A DNA stretch of 64,000 nt from Mauremys mutica (taxonomy: Eukaryota; Chordata; Testudines; Geoemydidae): NCBI RefSeq assembly GCF_020497125.1, contig NC_059075.1:41080003-41144002 (forward strand). The letters are read 5' to 3'. Numbering within the stretch: position 1 is the first letter of the stretch; every line of letters begins with the position of its first letter. Below are positions 1 through 11,862 of the stretch, in pieces. Position numbers and translations under genes: made by a program. Below the pieces are notes generated by a model. The model saw only the letters and a program-made list of their open reading frames with translations, had not been told where the DNA came from and ran no database searches.

Positions 1-567
1 GCCCTGATTTCCAGTTCTGTGCTCTAGCTACTAGATCACACTGCTTCCTGAGCTACTCTCTTTTCTGCGCTCTTCTCCCCTCTGCCCTTCCTAGGTATGT
101 GCTGGGGGAATTCGCTCCAGCTTGCAGGAGTGGGATGTGGGGAGAGATGTAATGTCAAGTCAATGCCCCTTAATCCCCCCCTCTCCCTACCCCAAACTGG
201 GAAGAGTTGATAAAGCTCAGACCTATGATTCTGTGTGATCAGTGGAAGGTCAGTGGTGAGCCTAGAGGGGTAGGCAAGGAAAACTGAGCTGGTTACATTG
301 ATTCAGCACCACAGACAGGGATCAATAACAAGCTCAGGCTGGAACAGGTACATCAATATCTCAGTGCTGAGCTCAGCACGAACGTGGGAGATGTGGCTTT
401 ACCAGAGGAGGGCACAGTGACCTCTAGAGTGCTTCAGCTCAGTCTGGCAGAAAGGAGCAAACACACCATGCCCTGCCCAGGGCACTCCCAATTTCCCACT
501 TGGGCAAAGGAGAGCGCAATGGGGAAAGAGGATACCCAAAGCAGGACCCACTAAAACTACACTGTGG
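1..567. other. Gene-free flank, nothing recognised
   Basis: No long reading frame, splice-bounded exon or recognisable repeat was seen. The sequence has mixed composition and ends at the target-site duplication of the first hAT-like element. Confidence 0.5.
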
Positions 568-575
568 GGCTGGGG

Positions 576-1087
576 CAGTGGCGCAAGTAGAATTCGTTTC
601 TTACCGGTATGCTGCCACCAGTTAAAGGGGGGGGCACGTGAGTGCCCCACATGACTCCTCACGTGACCCCACCCTGCCCCCAGCCCAGGGCCCCGCGCTC
701 TCCACCTCCCCTCCCCATGATCCATCCTACATTACCTGGGGGGGGGGGGCTCTGTCCTCCTCCCGCTGCACCGGAGACTTCTGAACTGCAGGGCGCTCCG
801 GAACCCCAGTGGCAAAAGAAGCAGAACGTTGGGCGGCACCATGCCGGCAATTCCTCCAGTGCAGCTGTACTGGGGCAGGGCTGCTGCACAGACCCCGGAC
901 AGGAGACACAGGCACACAGCTGGGTGAAAGGGGTGAGGGTGGTACAGCCACACCGGAGGAGTTGCCAGCATGGGGCTACCTGGCAGCCCTACATTATGCT
1001 CCTCCTGTACTTTCCGGTGTGGTGTACTGGCTATAAATAGCTTACTGGCATGGCGTACCATACCGTACCACCCAGCTTGCACCACTG
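576..1087. mobile_element. hAT-like non-autonomous element (512 bp)
   Basis: The ends are inverted: CAGTGGCGCAAG on the left and CTTGCACCACTG on the right. Eight-base flanks GGCTGGGG (568-575) and GGCAGCGG (1088-1095) agree at 6 of 8 positions, as expected for an aged hAT target-site duplication. The interior is C-rich near the left end and contains a CTATAAATAG stretch near the right end. No transposase frame is present, so it would have depended on an enzyme encoded elsewhere. Overlapping short frames on both strands are by-products of its GC content. Confidence 0.6.
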
Positions 1088-1095
1088 GGCAGCGG

Positions 1096-1700
1096 GTAGA
1101 GTCTTTACTCATTCTCTCTCCCTATGAAGTTCACCCTCACTCACAGGCGCCAACTTTTGCCCCCAAAAACATCAACAGCACTAGGCAGTGTTTGGCATTC
1201 TGCTCATTTTCCTTCATGATCCTGGCATCATAGTGCCAAGGAGTGGTCAGGAGCGTAAATTTCTGCACTCCCAGCAGTGCCAGCTGGGTCTCCAGCAGAG
1301 GGAGTTACTGGTGCAAGAAAAGCTTCCTCACATATTTTCCTACTCAACCTTACCAAGCCCCCCTACCCCCACCTCCCTGAGCCCACATCCTAGTGCTGGG
1401 ACGGCAAGCTCCTTGAGACTGATATCCCAGAATCTCTACCTCACTCTGTTTATCCCTACTGGAATCTGTTTAGGAAACTTTTCCTTTGCTCACAGCCATT
1501 TGGAGAGGGCTTTAATCCCATCAGACCCCAGCTGTGAGCAGAAAATCTGCCTCTCTATCAAGGAGACCAGATCTGGGACCAATCACCAGGCCAGCAGATT
1601 CAGGAAATCTGAGCCTCCTCTCACATCCCACTGCCCCTACACAGTGTGAGCTTCTATGAGGCGAACACAGCCTATGGATCTAGTCATTACTTTGTTAATG
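1096..1700. other. Gene-free spacer, nothing recognised
   Basis: A 153-codon frame crosses this stretch, but it has no recognisable domain and no splice or promoter context, so it is treated as chance. No repeat family was recognised. Confidence 0.45.
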
Positions 1701-1708
1701 GGCTAGGG

Positions 1709-2019
1709 CAGGGGTCAGCAACCTTTCAGAAGTGGTGTGCCGAGTCTTCATTTATTCACCCTAATTTAAGTTTTCGCATGCCGGTAATACAATTTAACGT
1801 TTTTAGAAGGTCTCTTTCTATAAGTCTATAATATAGAACTAAACTATTGTTGTATGTAAAGTAAATAAGGTTTTTAAAATGTTTAAGAAGCTTCATTTAA
1901 AATTAAATCAAAACGCAGAGCCCCCCAGACCGGTGGCCAGGACCCGGGTAGTGTGAGTGCCACTGAAAATCAGCTCGTGTGCCGCCTTCGGCACACGTGC
2001 CATAGGTTGCCTACCCCTG
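1709..2019. mobile_element. hAT MITE with perfect 8-bp TSD (311 bp)
   Basis: The left end is CAGGGGTCAGCAACCTTT and the right end is GGTTGCCTACCCCTG, forming terminal inverted repeats. It is flanked by a perfect duplication of GGCTAGGG at 1701-1708 and 2020-2027. The 8-bp duplication is the hallmark of hAT transposition. The central TA of the target (nnnTAnnn) fits Buster-type target preference. The AT-rich interior has no coding capacity. A short inner palindrome (GTGTGCCG near the left, CGGCACAC near the right) extends the inverted repeats. Confidence 0.88.
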
Positions 2020-2027
2020 GGCTAGGG

Positions 2028-5000
2028 AAATTAAGCCATGTGTGAAAATCATTACCTTCAAGTCCTGAAAAGAGATCAGACCCCAGCGATTTGGTATATG
2101 TTGCCTTCTGCATTAAGACTGCATGGCATTCCTCTCTCAAAGAACTACACGCTGCCCATCGGACCCAGATTCCACATGCAAATGTCCCAGCAAGAAATGC
2201 TTTGATTGAAATGGTGCCTATAGCCCCTGACCAGAGATCTAACACAAAATTACTAATGTCCTCTCCTGCTGTCCCTTATCATCAGGGGAATCGGCCAGCA
2301 ATCTGCAATCAAGAGACCCTGCTGGAATGTCTCCCTCAATTGTCTGAAGGGTTGGGGATTCCCCAGGGACCTTAAGATCACTAGGGTTCTGTTGTACACA
2401 GATATGGCCCCAGCTCCACCTTTGACTTAAATCTTCTATTTGCACCTACGATCTCTAACCATGGTGCCTACCTTTCCTGTCTGGCAATCTGAGCCTACCA
2501 CCTTTCCAGCCTTGCTGCAGGTGTGCCTCTATTGACATCTTAGCCAGACCTTCCACTCCTCTCACTTCTGCTATGGCAGCTTCCTTCTCTATGGCCTCCC
2601 CAGACTCCAGCTCTCCAGACTCCAGCACCTGCACAGTGCTGCTACCACCTTCTCCAATGCACGAGGAGCAGTCCCATTGCCTCCCTCTCACCGAGCACTG
2701 CTGGCTCCAGGAGCATTTCAGGGGATGATTCAAATCTGCCATCTTGGTTTTTAAAGGCTCCAGGGCTATGGCTCAGAGGACCTCCAGGCCTGTCTCTCTT
2801 TTTACTCCCCTGCTCACTTTCTCTGTCATTCTACTACCAGGCTCCTCACTGTCCCTCTGTACAGTGCTACCAGGTTGGTGAGACAGCCTTACCCTCTGCA
2901 GCTCCCGGAATCTGCAACAGCTGCCCCATATTTCTCCACCCGATCCATGTTCCACCTCTTTTCTCTCTGGCCTCTTAGCGTCACCCTGCCCTACTGATTA
3001 TTTGGTACCTAATTCCATAAGGTAGTTGGTCTGAAAGATGCTGTGCAAAGGAACGTGGCATCAGTCCATTCTTCACAAGACCAGCCTGCCGGCTACTTCT
3101 CTCTATCAACACAGGCCCTTGCATGTCTCTTGCTCATAAACTTACTGCAGGGCAATGCTACCAATGTTACCATCTAACCAACAGGAAGAGGAACAGGTAA
3201 TGTCACAGCTGGAGTGGATGCAACCAGGGACATGCAAACAGCAGTGCAAACTTGACCTCTTAAGTTGAGTCTGTTGTGTCCAGAACTATATTGTCAAAGT
3301 CCCAGCAGCAGGAAAAATATCTTGCCATGTGGGAGCTGCAGTCTCAAAACCTTGCTGGTAGCAGCCTTCTTGGTGAGAAGGGATAACAGCAACATGAAAA
3401 CCCAATGGAAAGGTGGTGGCATGAGAGGAGGGCGACAAACCTATTTAGACAAGTCAGCGAAAAACCTGCAGCCTGAGATCTTGCTGGGACCAGCCTCTGC
3501 TTTTCTGAAGGAGAGAGCAGGGTAAGAAGCACTCCCTCTGACAGGAGCTCAGCCCATGCGGATCCCATACTGGAGTTAGTCACTCAGTGTGATCAAATCT
3601 CCTGAACCCAGCAGCAGGGAATGACAAGCAAATTCCAGTTTACAAATGGGGTAAAATCATCCATTGTCTTCAGTGAAGTTACATCAGGAATGAGTTTGAC
3701 TCATGGAGTTTAGTGCTGGTGAAAGGTGCCAGTTTGACAACCTGTAAGACTAAAATTCCTCTGCTTATCCACACAGCACGTCCAGGATGGGCAGTGGTAT
3801 GGCATGGGGTCCCTGAACAGCCACCAGTGGCTAAATGAAACTGAAGCTCAAATAGTGCGGCAGGGAAGGGAGGAAATAATGATGTTGAAATATGTTTCCT
3901 CTCCTCTTTCACCTTTCCCTTCCTCCTATTGTCTTTTCATGGGAGGGTGCTGTAGTGTGAGAATCGCAGAGGGGAGCAGGGGCTGCTGTCTGCTTTCCTG
4001 CTACTGGAGCTGAGGTGGGAGGTTGGAATCTTGCGATGCTAATTTTGAATATTCTGACCCCAAACCAATGCACAGACAGCTCCTCATCGGGGTCCCCCAA
4101 TAGAAACAGCCCCACACTAGCAACCAACCAGAGGGATGCCCCAATTTACAATTAAAAGATGCTTCTCAAAGGCACCACTGCCTCCAATCCCCATGCATGC
4201 ATAGCCCTCATTTTAAATGGAGGAACAACTGGGGAAGCCTGAGTGATTTTCCTGCTCTCAAGAGAGGCATGTCAGGCCCATGTTTAGGAAATCCTGCTAC
4301 AGAGTCACATGAACCCACGGGCAGAGCCCCGAGATTTGCTTTCTGAAACCAACAAGCCACACAAAGGCAAAAGTCTCCTGTAATGTCACATACCGGCTGA
4401 GGCAGCTGGAAGGGGTCACACCCGGGGCTGGCAATGGAGTCACTCCGAGGACAGCAGCAGCTGCTTGTGGAGGGATGGTGAAAGGTTTTGTCAATAACTC
4501 CCTTCCCCCCACACCTCCTGCTAAACTTCCCGCGAGCAGCCTGGGAGCTGGGAAAATCTCCTCCACGCAGTAGCTGTGGCCAGAAGTCTCTGGAGATGCA
4601 AGATGAGAGATGGGTCTCAGGACATTGGGGCCATTACGGCATGTGTGTGGGCTCTGATGCATGAAGAATTGGCAGCCTGCCCCTACTTCTCTCCTCCCTC
4701 CCGCATCCCTGGGGATGCCGGGGACGCCCCTGCAGTGGCTGACAGAGAGGGGGTGGGATGGGCTATCTGTCTCAGGGCATCCTTCCCAGCTCTCATTTCT
4801 ATGCTTAACTCTGCTCCAGGGGGCCATGGCCGCACCAATGTCCTCCAGGTGGAATCAGCATCCTCCCTCGGCCTAGTTCAGTCTTCTCTACCCCCCAAGC
4901 GCTAGCAGTGTTGCACTGTCATGGTGCCACACGGAGCAGGACGCTCAACATCTAGAGTGACAGACACAGTGGGAGAGAGAAACTCAACAAGCCTCCCTCA

Positions 5001-5400
5001 CCCCTCCCCGTTCCTTCCCTCCCTTCCCCTACCCCGCCACTGCAGTCATTCATCAAATTCATATGATTCAGCACTAGCTATTTAGTCACTCCTGCTGCAG
5101 GGAGGCTGTTGGCTTGGGCTAGCGAGGGCACAGCTTGCGAGAGAAGAAGGGAGGTGGAACAGTCGCCTGTCCTGCCCCTTGGGGTATGTTATAAGCAGCT
5201 GGTTACCTGCCAGGCTCAGAGCCAGCAAGGGTCAGAGCAGTGTCACCACAGAGCATGGAAGGGCTCTTCCCTACTGCACGGGGTTTGATTGGCATCAGCT
5301 GTAGCTTCTCCAGAAAAACGGTTTCAGTAAGAGACTGGTACAATACTACAAAACCTTGCCCCCCCACTGGGAAGCAGGAGCATGGCTTAGTGATCTGAGC
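2028..5400. other. Gene-free stretch, nothing firm recognised
   Basis: About 3.4 kb of mixed-composition sequence. Frames of up to 176 codons occur on the - strand near 4300-4830, with overlapping + strand frames of similar length. None contains a recognisable domain, and codons look random. A C-rich low-complexity run lies near 4990-5040. No repeat family was confidently recognised. Confidence 0.45.
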
Positions 5401-5404
5401 ACAG

Positions 5405-5620
5405 GCCTGGGCACTGCTAGGTTCTAATTCCAGCTCTGTCACTGTGTGGTGAGCCTTAGGTGAGGACTTTTCCTCTCTGTGCCTCAGTTCCTCATCTGTA
5501 AAATGGGGATCATGGCACAGACAGCTCACAAGAGGGATGGGGAAGCTGCTTGGAAAGTGCTTTGAAAATAGGAAGTTGTTTGTGAAGCATGAAGGGATAT
5601 TAGAGGGGAGCATGTTTGGC
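5405..5620 (+). repeat. MIR-type SINE remnant, + orientation
   Basis: The conserved MIR core is readable: a CTAATTCCAGCTCTGTCACT block, then CTCTGTGCCTCAGTTCCTC, then ATCTGTAAAATGGGGAT. The family is an ancient tRNA-derived SINE of amniotes. The copy is diverged and its 5' and 3' limits are approximate. Confidence 0.75.
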
Positions 5621-5814
5621 TAGAGAGGAAGTTCACAAAGGAGACCACTCCTGAGGTAAAAAAAAATCACCTTTTAACTTTGCTCTTTATACATTTTGTC
5701 TCTGATCCCAGGCTCTCAAAGCATTTTATGAACACTAATTAGCTATGCCTCACAACCCCTCCCCCCATGCCTGGAACAGCATCCTCATTTTACACTGGCC
5801 TATGCTTTTCGCCT

Positions 5815-5935
5815 TCATTCCTCTCTAGAACTGGTATGTAGTGTGTTAAACAGCTGTATCATCCCACCCCAGAGGTGGCTGTATCTTCGTGGATGATAAA
5901 GTGATCCCTGTATATAAAGTTTGTTGAGATCGTCA
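5815..5935 (+). repeat. Tail of a dispersed L2/CR1-like repeat
   Basis: The blocks TTAAACAGCTG, CCCCAGAGGTGGC and AAGTGATCCCTG recur in the same order near 42380-42465. This shows a dispersed repeat family in this window. Class assignment (old LINE tail) is inference. Confidence 0.55.
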
Positions 5936-5943
5936 TATGATCT

Positions 5944-5999
5944 CCAACTCTTCCTAGGTAAGCAGGCAGAGTAGTTGCAATTCCTCAGCAGGGAGCATA
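5944..5999. repeat. 56-bp exact duplicate, copy 1
   Basis: This block, starting CCAACTCTTCCTAGGTAAGC, is repeated without a visible mismatch at 7779-7834. Flanking bases differ on both sides, so the duplication is confined to about 56 bp. The middle contains TTCCTAG directly followed by GTAAGC, i.e. a 3' splice-site-like end abutting a 5' splice-site-like start. Confidence 0.9.
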
Positions 6000-6060
6000 T
6001 GAATAGTTTGGTGCTTATTCCACAACCCTGCACACACCCTCGAGGATTACCATTATCTCA

Positions 6061-7155
6061 CTGTGCAGGGTACCTGCAGATGTGTCTATACCCCTGCCAT
6101 TCCAGGAGTTGCAGCCTTAGCACCTCTGTGAAATGTAATTCATATTGAGGTGGTAGTGAGGATGATGAGAGATGGGGAGCTGCCTTTGTAAGAAGCAGAT
6201 AGGAATTCATTTCAGATTCCTTAAAAGAATGGTGCTATTGAGAATGGAGGAAATGTTCTGTAGTGGCTATTGCATCTGTAACACCACTGCCTTCTTCTGG
6301 ATATAATGTCAGACAGGCATGTGTGTGCATGTGTAAGACCCTCTATTGGCAGAAGCCCAGTAGAGAACATATAAATCCGATATTACTGCTCCTTATGGAC
6401 CATACAATCAGTTAGGGCTAGTGTATTCAGGGCTAATGGTTTTCTCATAGCTAAGCTGGCAATCAAGATATTTGTATGTGTTTAGTAGAGCTGACAGATT
6501 TTTAAAAAAGGAAATTTTGGGTTGAAAACTGTCCTTTATTCTCAGTTGAAAGTTTTCATGGAGAGCAGTTGACATGCTCAGATTTTTTGTTTTTGTGAAA
6601 TTTTTCATAACATTTTTAATTGCAGTCTCTAGCCTGATCCTTACTGAAATGGTTATCCACAAGTTCTGTTTACTGAAATCTCAGGTGTGCACATATAACA
6701 ATGTCAACATTTGAAAGCTGCTGTTAAAAAAAAATCCAACCCGCATTTTAACAAAACTGTAAAAAAAATTGCAAAATAAAAAAAAACCCACGAAAGAATA
6801 TGGGTGTGTTGTCAACTCTGCAATGAAAACAATGGACTTTTCCACAAAAGTTACTAGCTGGAGTTGAAAAAATGGATTTAGCAAGTGCCCTCGTTACAGA
6901 AACACAAACCTTCTGTAAGCAACATGTCAAGCAGGCAGCTGGGATTCTGTTCTCTGTGTGTTGCACTTCTCCACAGAAGAAGTTTGTCTGCAGGGAGCGG
7001 TTTGAGAGGATTCAGGATGGAGGGTCAGGCCACGCTCTGCGCTCTCTCTCATGGAGACTTTAAGAAAAGCAGCTAAGAGCACACGTCATCTACAACATGG
7101 ATCCGCTGGGCTGAAAGTGCCTGTTTGTCTCAGTGTGTTGAAAACAGAACGTGGT
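6061..7155. other. Gene-free spacer with AT-rich centre
   Basis: The 6480-6880 part is AT-rich with several A or T runs. No gene or transposon family was recognised. It ends at the TSD of the GC-rich element that follows. Confidence 0.45.
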
Positions 7156-7163
7156 GCTTCTCC

Positions 7164-7770
7164 CAGGGCCACCCGGGGGGGGGGGCAAAGGGGGCAATTT
7201 GCCCCGGGCCCCGGGCTCCGCAGGGGCCCCCCAAGAGAACAGCGGAGGCTCCCGCCTCCGCCCCTCTCAAGCGCCGAGTCTCCGCCGGGGCCCCTGAGCC
7301 CCGCCCCGCTCAGAGCCGCGTCGTCAGGGGGCGGGGCTGGGAGCTCCAGGCTGAGCTCAGCTCCCTCCGCTCGGCGTGGAGCTCCCAGCCCCGCCCCCTC
7401 ACCACGCGGCTCTTAGCGGGACGGAGCTCGGGCCCTGCCGGCCACACGCTGCGGCTGTTCCGGTGAGGCGCTGAGACTCCGGGTGAGGAGGGAGCCGGGG
7501 GTAAGAGGCTGGGGCCGGGGCCAGGGCCGGGGGGGAAGCGGGACCCGCCGCCGAAGCGCAGCCCGGTCTTCGGCGGGGGGGGGCCCCTTCCGTTCCGGGA
7601 CCCGCCGCGGGTCTTCGGGGCACTTCGGCGGCGGGTCCCGCTTCGGCAGTAATTCGGCGGCGGGGGGGTCCCCGCCGCGGGTCTTGGGGCACTTCGGCGG
7701 CGGGTCCTGGAACGGAAGGGCCCCCCGCCGCCGAAGACCCCGGGCCCCCGGAATCCTCTGGGCGGCCCTG
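7164..7770. mobile_element. GC-rich hAT-like element with perfect TSD (607 bp)
   Basis: It is bounded by a perfect 8-bp duplication GCTTCTCC at 7156-7163 and 7771-7778. The ends are inverted: CAGGGCCACCCGGG on the left and CTCTGGGCGGCCCTG on the right. The body is extremely GC- and CpG-rich, with repeated GGCGGCGGGTCC-type and CCGCCGAAG-type blocks on both strands. Long frames in several phases (108-168 codons) reflect lack of AT-rich stops rather than genes. It would score as a CpG island although it is a transposon insertion. Confidence 0.85.
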
Positions 7771-7778
7771 GCTTCTCC

Positions 7779-7834
7779 CCAACTCTTCCTAGGTAAGCAG
7801 GCAGAGTAGTTGCAATTCCTCAGCAGGGAGCATA
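7779..7834. repeat. 56-bp exact duplicate, copy 2
   Basis: It is identical to 5944-5999 as read, and starts directly after the right-hand TSD of the GC-rich hAT element. Read on the - strand, both copies encode the same run of about 17 residues, but neither lies in a recognisable gene. Confidence 0.9.
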
Positions 7835-8194
7835 CCAGCACTAGGAAAGGGGAACCTTGGCAGAGCTGAAGAGTAGCTCCTCTCTTCCCCCCAGGCCCTG
7901 GCCTCCAAACCTCATACATCCACTGCCCGTGCTCGTTCTGTGAAGCTGTCCCGCTCTAACTCCAGTCTCCCTTTGGTCTGTATTTCAATATCCTGCTGTG
8001 CACACACTGTGCCTTTACAGTAATAATATTTAGCACTTAGGCTGCACTTTACATTAGCAAAGCACCGAACAAACATTAACTAATTAGACTGTAAGATCCC
8101 CAAGGCAAGGACCAGTTGCTTGTTGGGTGTCATTCACCCTACTGCCTCAGCAACACTTAACACTTATCTGTAGTGTTAAAAAGGCTGGTGACAA

Positions 8195-8635
8195 TCACTA
8201 CTCCTATTTCACAGCTAGGGAAACTAAAGGGTTGAAGTGACTTCCCCAGTTACATAGGCCTTGGCTACACTGGCGCTTTACTGCGCTGCACCTTTCTTGC
8301 TCGGGTGTGAAAAAACACCCCCCTGAGCACAGCAAGTTACAGCACTGTAAAGCTCCAGTGTAAACAGTGCCCCAGCACTGGGAGCGCGGCTCCCAGCGCT
8401 GCAAACTAATCCCCATGGAGAGGTGGAGTACCTGCAGCGCTGGAAGAGCTCTCTCCCAGCGCTGGCGTCGAGACCACACTCGCACTTCAAAGCGCTGCTG
8501 TGGGAGCACTCCCGCAGCAGCGCTGTACAGCTGCAAGTGTAGCCATACCCATAGGAAATCAGTGGCAGGGCTGGGAACTGAACCCAGGACACCTGCTTTG
8601 TAGTCCAATGCTTGCCTACTGGGTTATTCTGCCTT
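8195..8635 (-). repeat. MIR-type SINE remnant, interrupted by a MITE
   Basis: The left part reads TTTCACAGCTAGGGAAACT, the reverse-complement MIR core. The right part reads GGCAGGGCTGGGAACTGAAC and ends in GTTATTCTGCCTTCC. The two halves belong to one repeat that is split by the MITE at 8259-8549, so the MIR insertion is older. Confidence 0.7.
8259..8549. mobile_element. MITE nested in a MIR copy (291 bp)
   Basis: The ends are inverted around TTGGCTACACT on the left and AGTGTAGCCATA on the right. The short direct repeat CATAGG flanks it at 8253-8258 and 8550-8555. Internal AGCGCTG-type palindromic blocks recur many times. TGGCTACACTGGCGCTTTAC-type termini are recalled as common in turtle genomes. 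There is no coding capacity. Confidence 0.72.
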
Positions 8636-8639
8636 CCCC

Positions 8640-9569
8640 TCCACCACACCACAGCAGCCAAAGATAAAGGATCACCTTAATACCTAGAAATGCTTCAAAA
8701 CATCCTGCGTTCAAAGAGAGTCAGACAAGACCCACCTCCTTCACCTCTCCTTGGCCAGCGTCTGGCCTGCTCTATCCGCTGAGCTCCTTCCCACTCGTAG
8801 CCATACACACTCAGAGACACAAGCATTGAAATGAAGAAGAGTCTCTCTTTCGCTGTGCAACAGGCACCAGGTAGAAATATAACCCCTCTGTGGGGAATCC
8901 AGCTACCTCAAGAGTCAGTGAGAGCCTGTGGGAACCTTGCTGTAGAATACTTGAGTGTTTTCAATAAGGGTTGGTGGGATTCTGGAGTGTGGTGGGGAGG
9001 GCTAGGACACTCACTTTCTCTCCACGCCCCTTGCTGAAGCTGTAGGAGCCCATCTAGGGAGCTGTGCCATGTGGGGAGGAGAATGGAAGCATGTCCCCTC
9101 TCAAATACCATATGACAGCCAGAGCTCAAAACATGCCAGCTGACACCGGTGTTCGGCCAGCCCTCTTGGTAGTGCTGAAGAAAGCTGGGGTGTTCTCTTG
9201 TTGTAGGGTAGGGGAACCTCACTGCAGTATACGGGCAAGAAAAGGGAGTACCTGGTGGCCCCTCGCATATGCTTCACCAGATACATGGGGGAAAAGGCAG
9301 AATTGCTCAACCTCCAAACACAGATAACACAGCTCCTACCAGGCCTTTTCAGCTCTGCTCCCCACTGAGCTGTGACAGTGTCTGAGGCATGGTTAGCTTA
9401 GCAGTGCGCACAGGCCTCACCGCATACCCTGCTGGGACAAAGAGACACAGCAGGGGACAAGTGTGAGCATGGTCATGATTCAGATATAGGGAAGAGTCGG
9501 CCAGCTGAACGACACGCACTGGGAATGAATGGTACAACTCTGGGAAGGTGACCCCTCTCACCCTCACCT
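8640..9569. other. Gene-free spacer, nothing recognised
   Basis: Only short overlapping frames on both strands, no domain and no repeat family recognised. Confidence 0.45.
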
Positions 9570-9577
9570 GTCCTGGC

Positions 9578-9813
9578 CAGGGCCGGCTCCAGACCCCAGC
9601 GCGCCAAGCACGCGCTTAGGGCGGCATTTTGCCGGCAGGCGGCTCCGGTGGAGCATCCGCAATCATGCCTGCGGGAGGTCCACCGGAGCCGCGGGACCAG
9701 CGGACCTCTGCAGGCGCATCTGCAAGAGGTCCCCCGGAGCCGCGGGACCGGCAGCGCGCCCCTTGCGGCATGCCGCCCTGCTTGGGGCGGCCAAATTCCT
9801 AGAGCCGCCCCTG
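9578..9813. mobile_element. hAT MITE with perfect 8-bp TSD (236 bp)
   Basis: It is flanked by perfect GTCCTGGC duplications at 9570-9577 and 9814-9821. The ends are CAGGGCCGGCTCC and GAGCCGCCCCTG. The interior contains the repeated block CCGGAGCCGCGGGACC. Its right third is shared with the end of the composite element at 32142-32435. It is non-coding. Confidence 0.88.
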
Positions 9814-9821
9814 GTCCTGGC

Positions 9822-11862
9822 CCCACTCACCCCCAGCAGCCTTCGCTTTGAAGTGAATTTAGTCCTGGCTTGACAACCCTGGTGCCTAAGGGTTTCTGTA
9901 TATCCCCAGAGGAGGGGCAGGAGCAGAGCTAGCCTCCTGCTCACCTTGTCCTGGGAGGGCCCCTCTAGGGCAAGAGAACAGTTTATCCTCCACAGCCCAT
10001 TCTAGGGTTGGCCCCTGTGCAGAAATGGCCCACCGGGGGCCAGCTGCTCTGCAGCTGCTCTGCAGTGTGGATTCTTGCCCCACTAGGAAGCACTAAACCC
10101 ATTTCACACAGGGCACCAAACAGCCACCTGGTGGCAAAGACGGGCAAACTCTGGCTATGGCGGACCCAAATGGAGACCAGGCTCTGTGTCTCCCACTCAC
10201 AAGTCCCTGCAGCACCGTGTGCCTTCGGCAGCTGTTATTGAACAAAAACAGTGCACTGGGCAGTGCCCGAGTCACTGATGGAAGCGCTGTCTCCTGGCCA
10301 CAGAGTCAAGGAGGGATCTGAAGCAGTACAGTGAGCAACACTATGGGCCCCTAAGGTTTTGGAACCTAAATCTCCTAAGCCAGTGAGGCCATAACTCACT
10401 CACTGCTGCCCCCTCTCAACTCTCCGCTCTGCCCCCTCCCAGTGGAATACCAGTGTCATCTGCTCTGTGTGGCAGCAATCAGAAGGGAGAGAGAGCGCCG
10501 CACGGAGGAGGATGAACTTCGTCACAGGGTGCCCGAACCAGCATTGCTATCGCAATTATTCTGCCCCTTGCACAGAGACCCAGACCTGCCAGATCTGGAG
10601 ACTCAGTTGGGGCAACAGAGCAGTAGGGGGAAGCCCTGCAGGTCTGAGCTGGGAAGCAGGACACAATGGGAGCAAGCTCTGAGAGGAGGGGTCAGGGGAT
10701 TCTGCTTCACCTCCCATGCGCTTTGTTGATTTCAACCACTGATCGCTGCTGGCTGGCTGTGTGGGCGAGCGGACCGCGTGGGCGGATTAGTGAGTGTCAG
10801 GCAGAACATGCTGCCATTCCCAGCTCCACTCAACACCCACACAGGCAGCAAGACTAAAAACAGACAGACAAACACAGTAACCACCCTTCCCCCAAACCAC
10901 AGAAAGGCCAGGGAACGTGCCCAGGAAGCAATGTCTCAATTCCAGGCCCACTGAGAAGAGGTGTGAAAGCCCTGGGGAATAAACACATAGGGAGCAATTG
11001 AGCATGTCACCTACTTTTGCCCACTTCTCCCACAGCCATCTCTGCATGGAACACCCTATCAGAGCTGGTCTTTCTCACGATTGCCCAGGGCGCTGCACTA
11101 CCTGCTGCTTTTTTAAATTTCACCGGGAGTCCCACTTCTTTTGCAATGCCTACCAGAACGGCCGTTGCCCACCTCACCCTTTTGCAGTTCCAAAAGCTTC
11201 TTCCTGTGGCACTGCAAGGCACGGGGGCTAAGAGATAGGATGGGATTAACTGTGGCTGCTCATTTGCATGCCCAGAATGTTTTCCCAGCAGCCAGCAGTC
11301 ACTTGGCACTGGTGGAGGCAAAGGCTCTGGAACAAAGGGAGAAGTTTGGCCCATGCCCATGTGTTCACTGAGCTCTTTGCTACAGGGTACTTGCCAAACT
11401 TGGCTCTGAGGATGCTTCTCTCCTGCCTATAAATAGCCTCTGAGTATGGAGTTGATTAATACCAGACTCCAGTGATAAGTCACCACACCCCTAGTCTGAA
11501 AGGGAGGGTGTGGGAGCTGTCAGATCAGATAAAGCATCAGCACGGATGGATTACCCAGAGATGACACCAGTGGCTTGCAGGGCTAGCCACATTCAGCTTT
11601 CCCCACCCTCAGGTATTAGCTAGGTAGCAATCAAGCCATCACTGTGTGTTAACAGCGCCTCAAAGAACAGGTAAAAGCTCTGGTGTCATTTATCACAGGC
11701 TTTGTAATACAGCTGTTTGGAAAGGAAGGGTGAGTTCTCAGAGCAGATGATGCAGGATAAGGCACCATGGCAGCTGTGGGCCTCCTGTACTCCAGAGAGC
11801 CAATTCGTGATGTATCCCATCAATTCCTGACACTCTCAGGCCTGGTCCCAGAACTGACTTCA
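9822..11862. other. Gene-free spacer, nothing recognised
   Basis: Frames of up to 117 codons occur in both orientations without recognisable domains. No repeat family identified. Confidence 0.4.
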
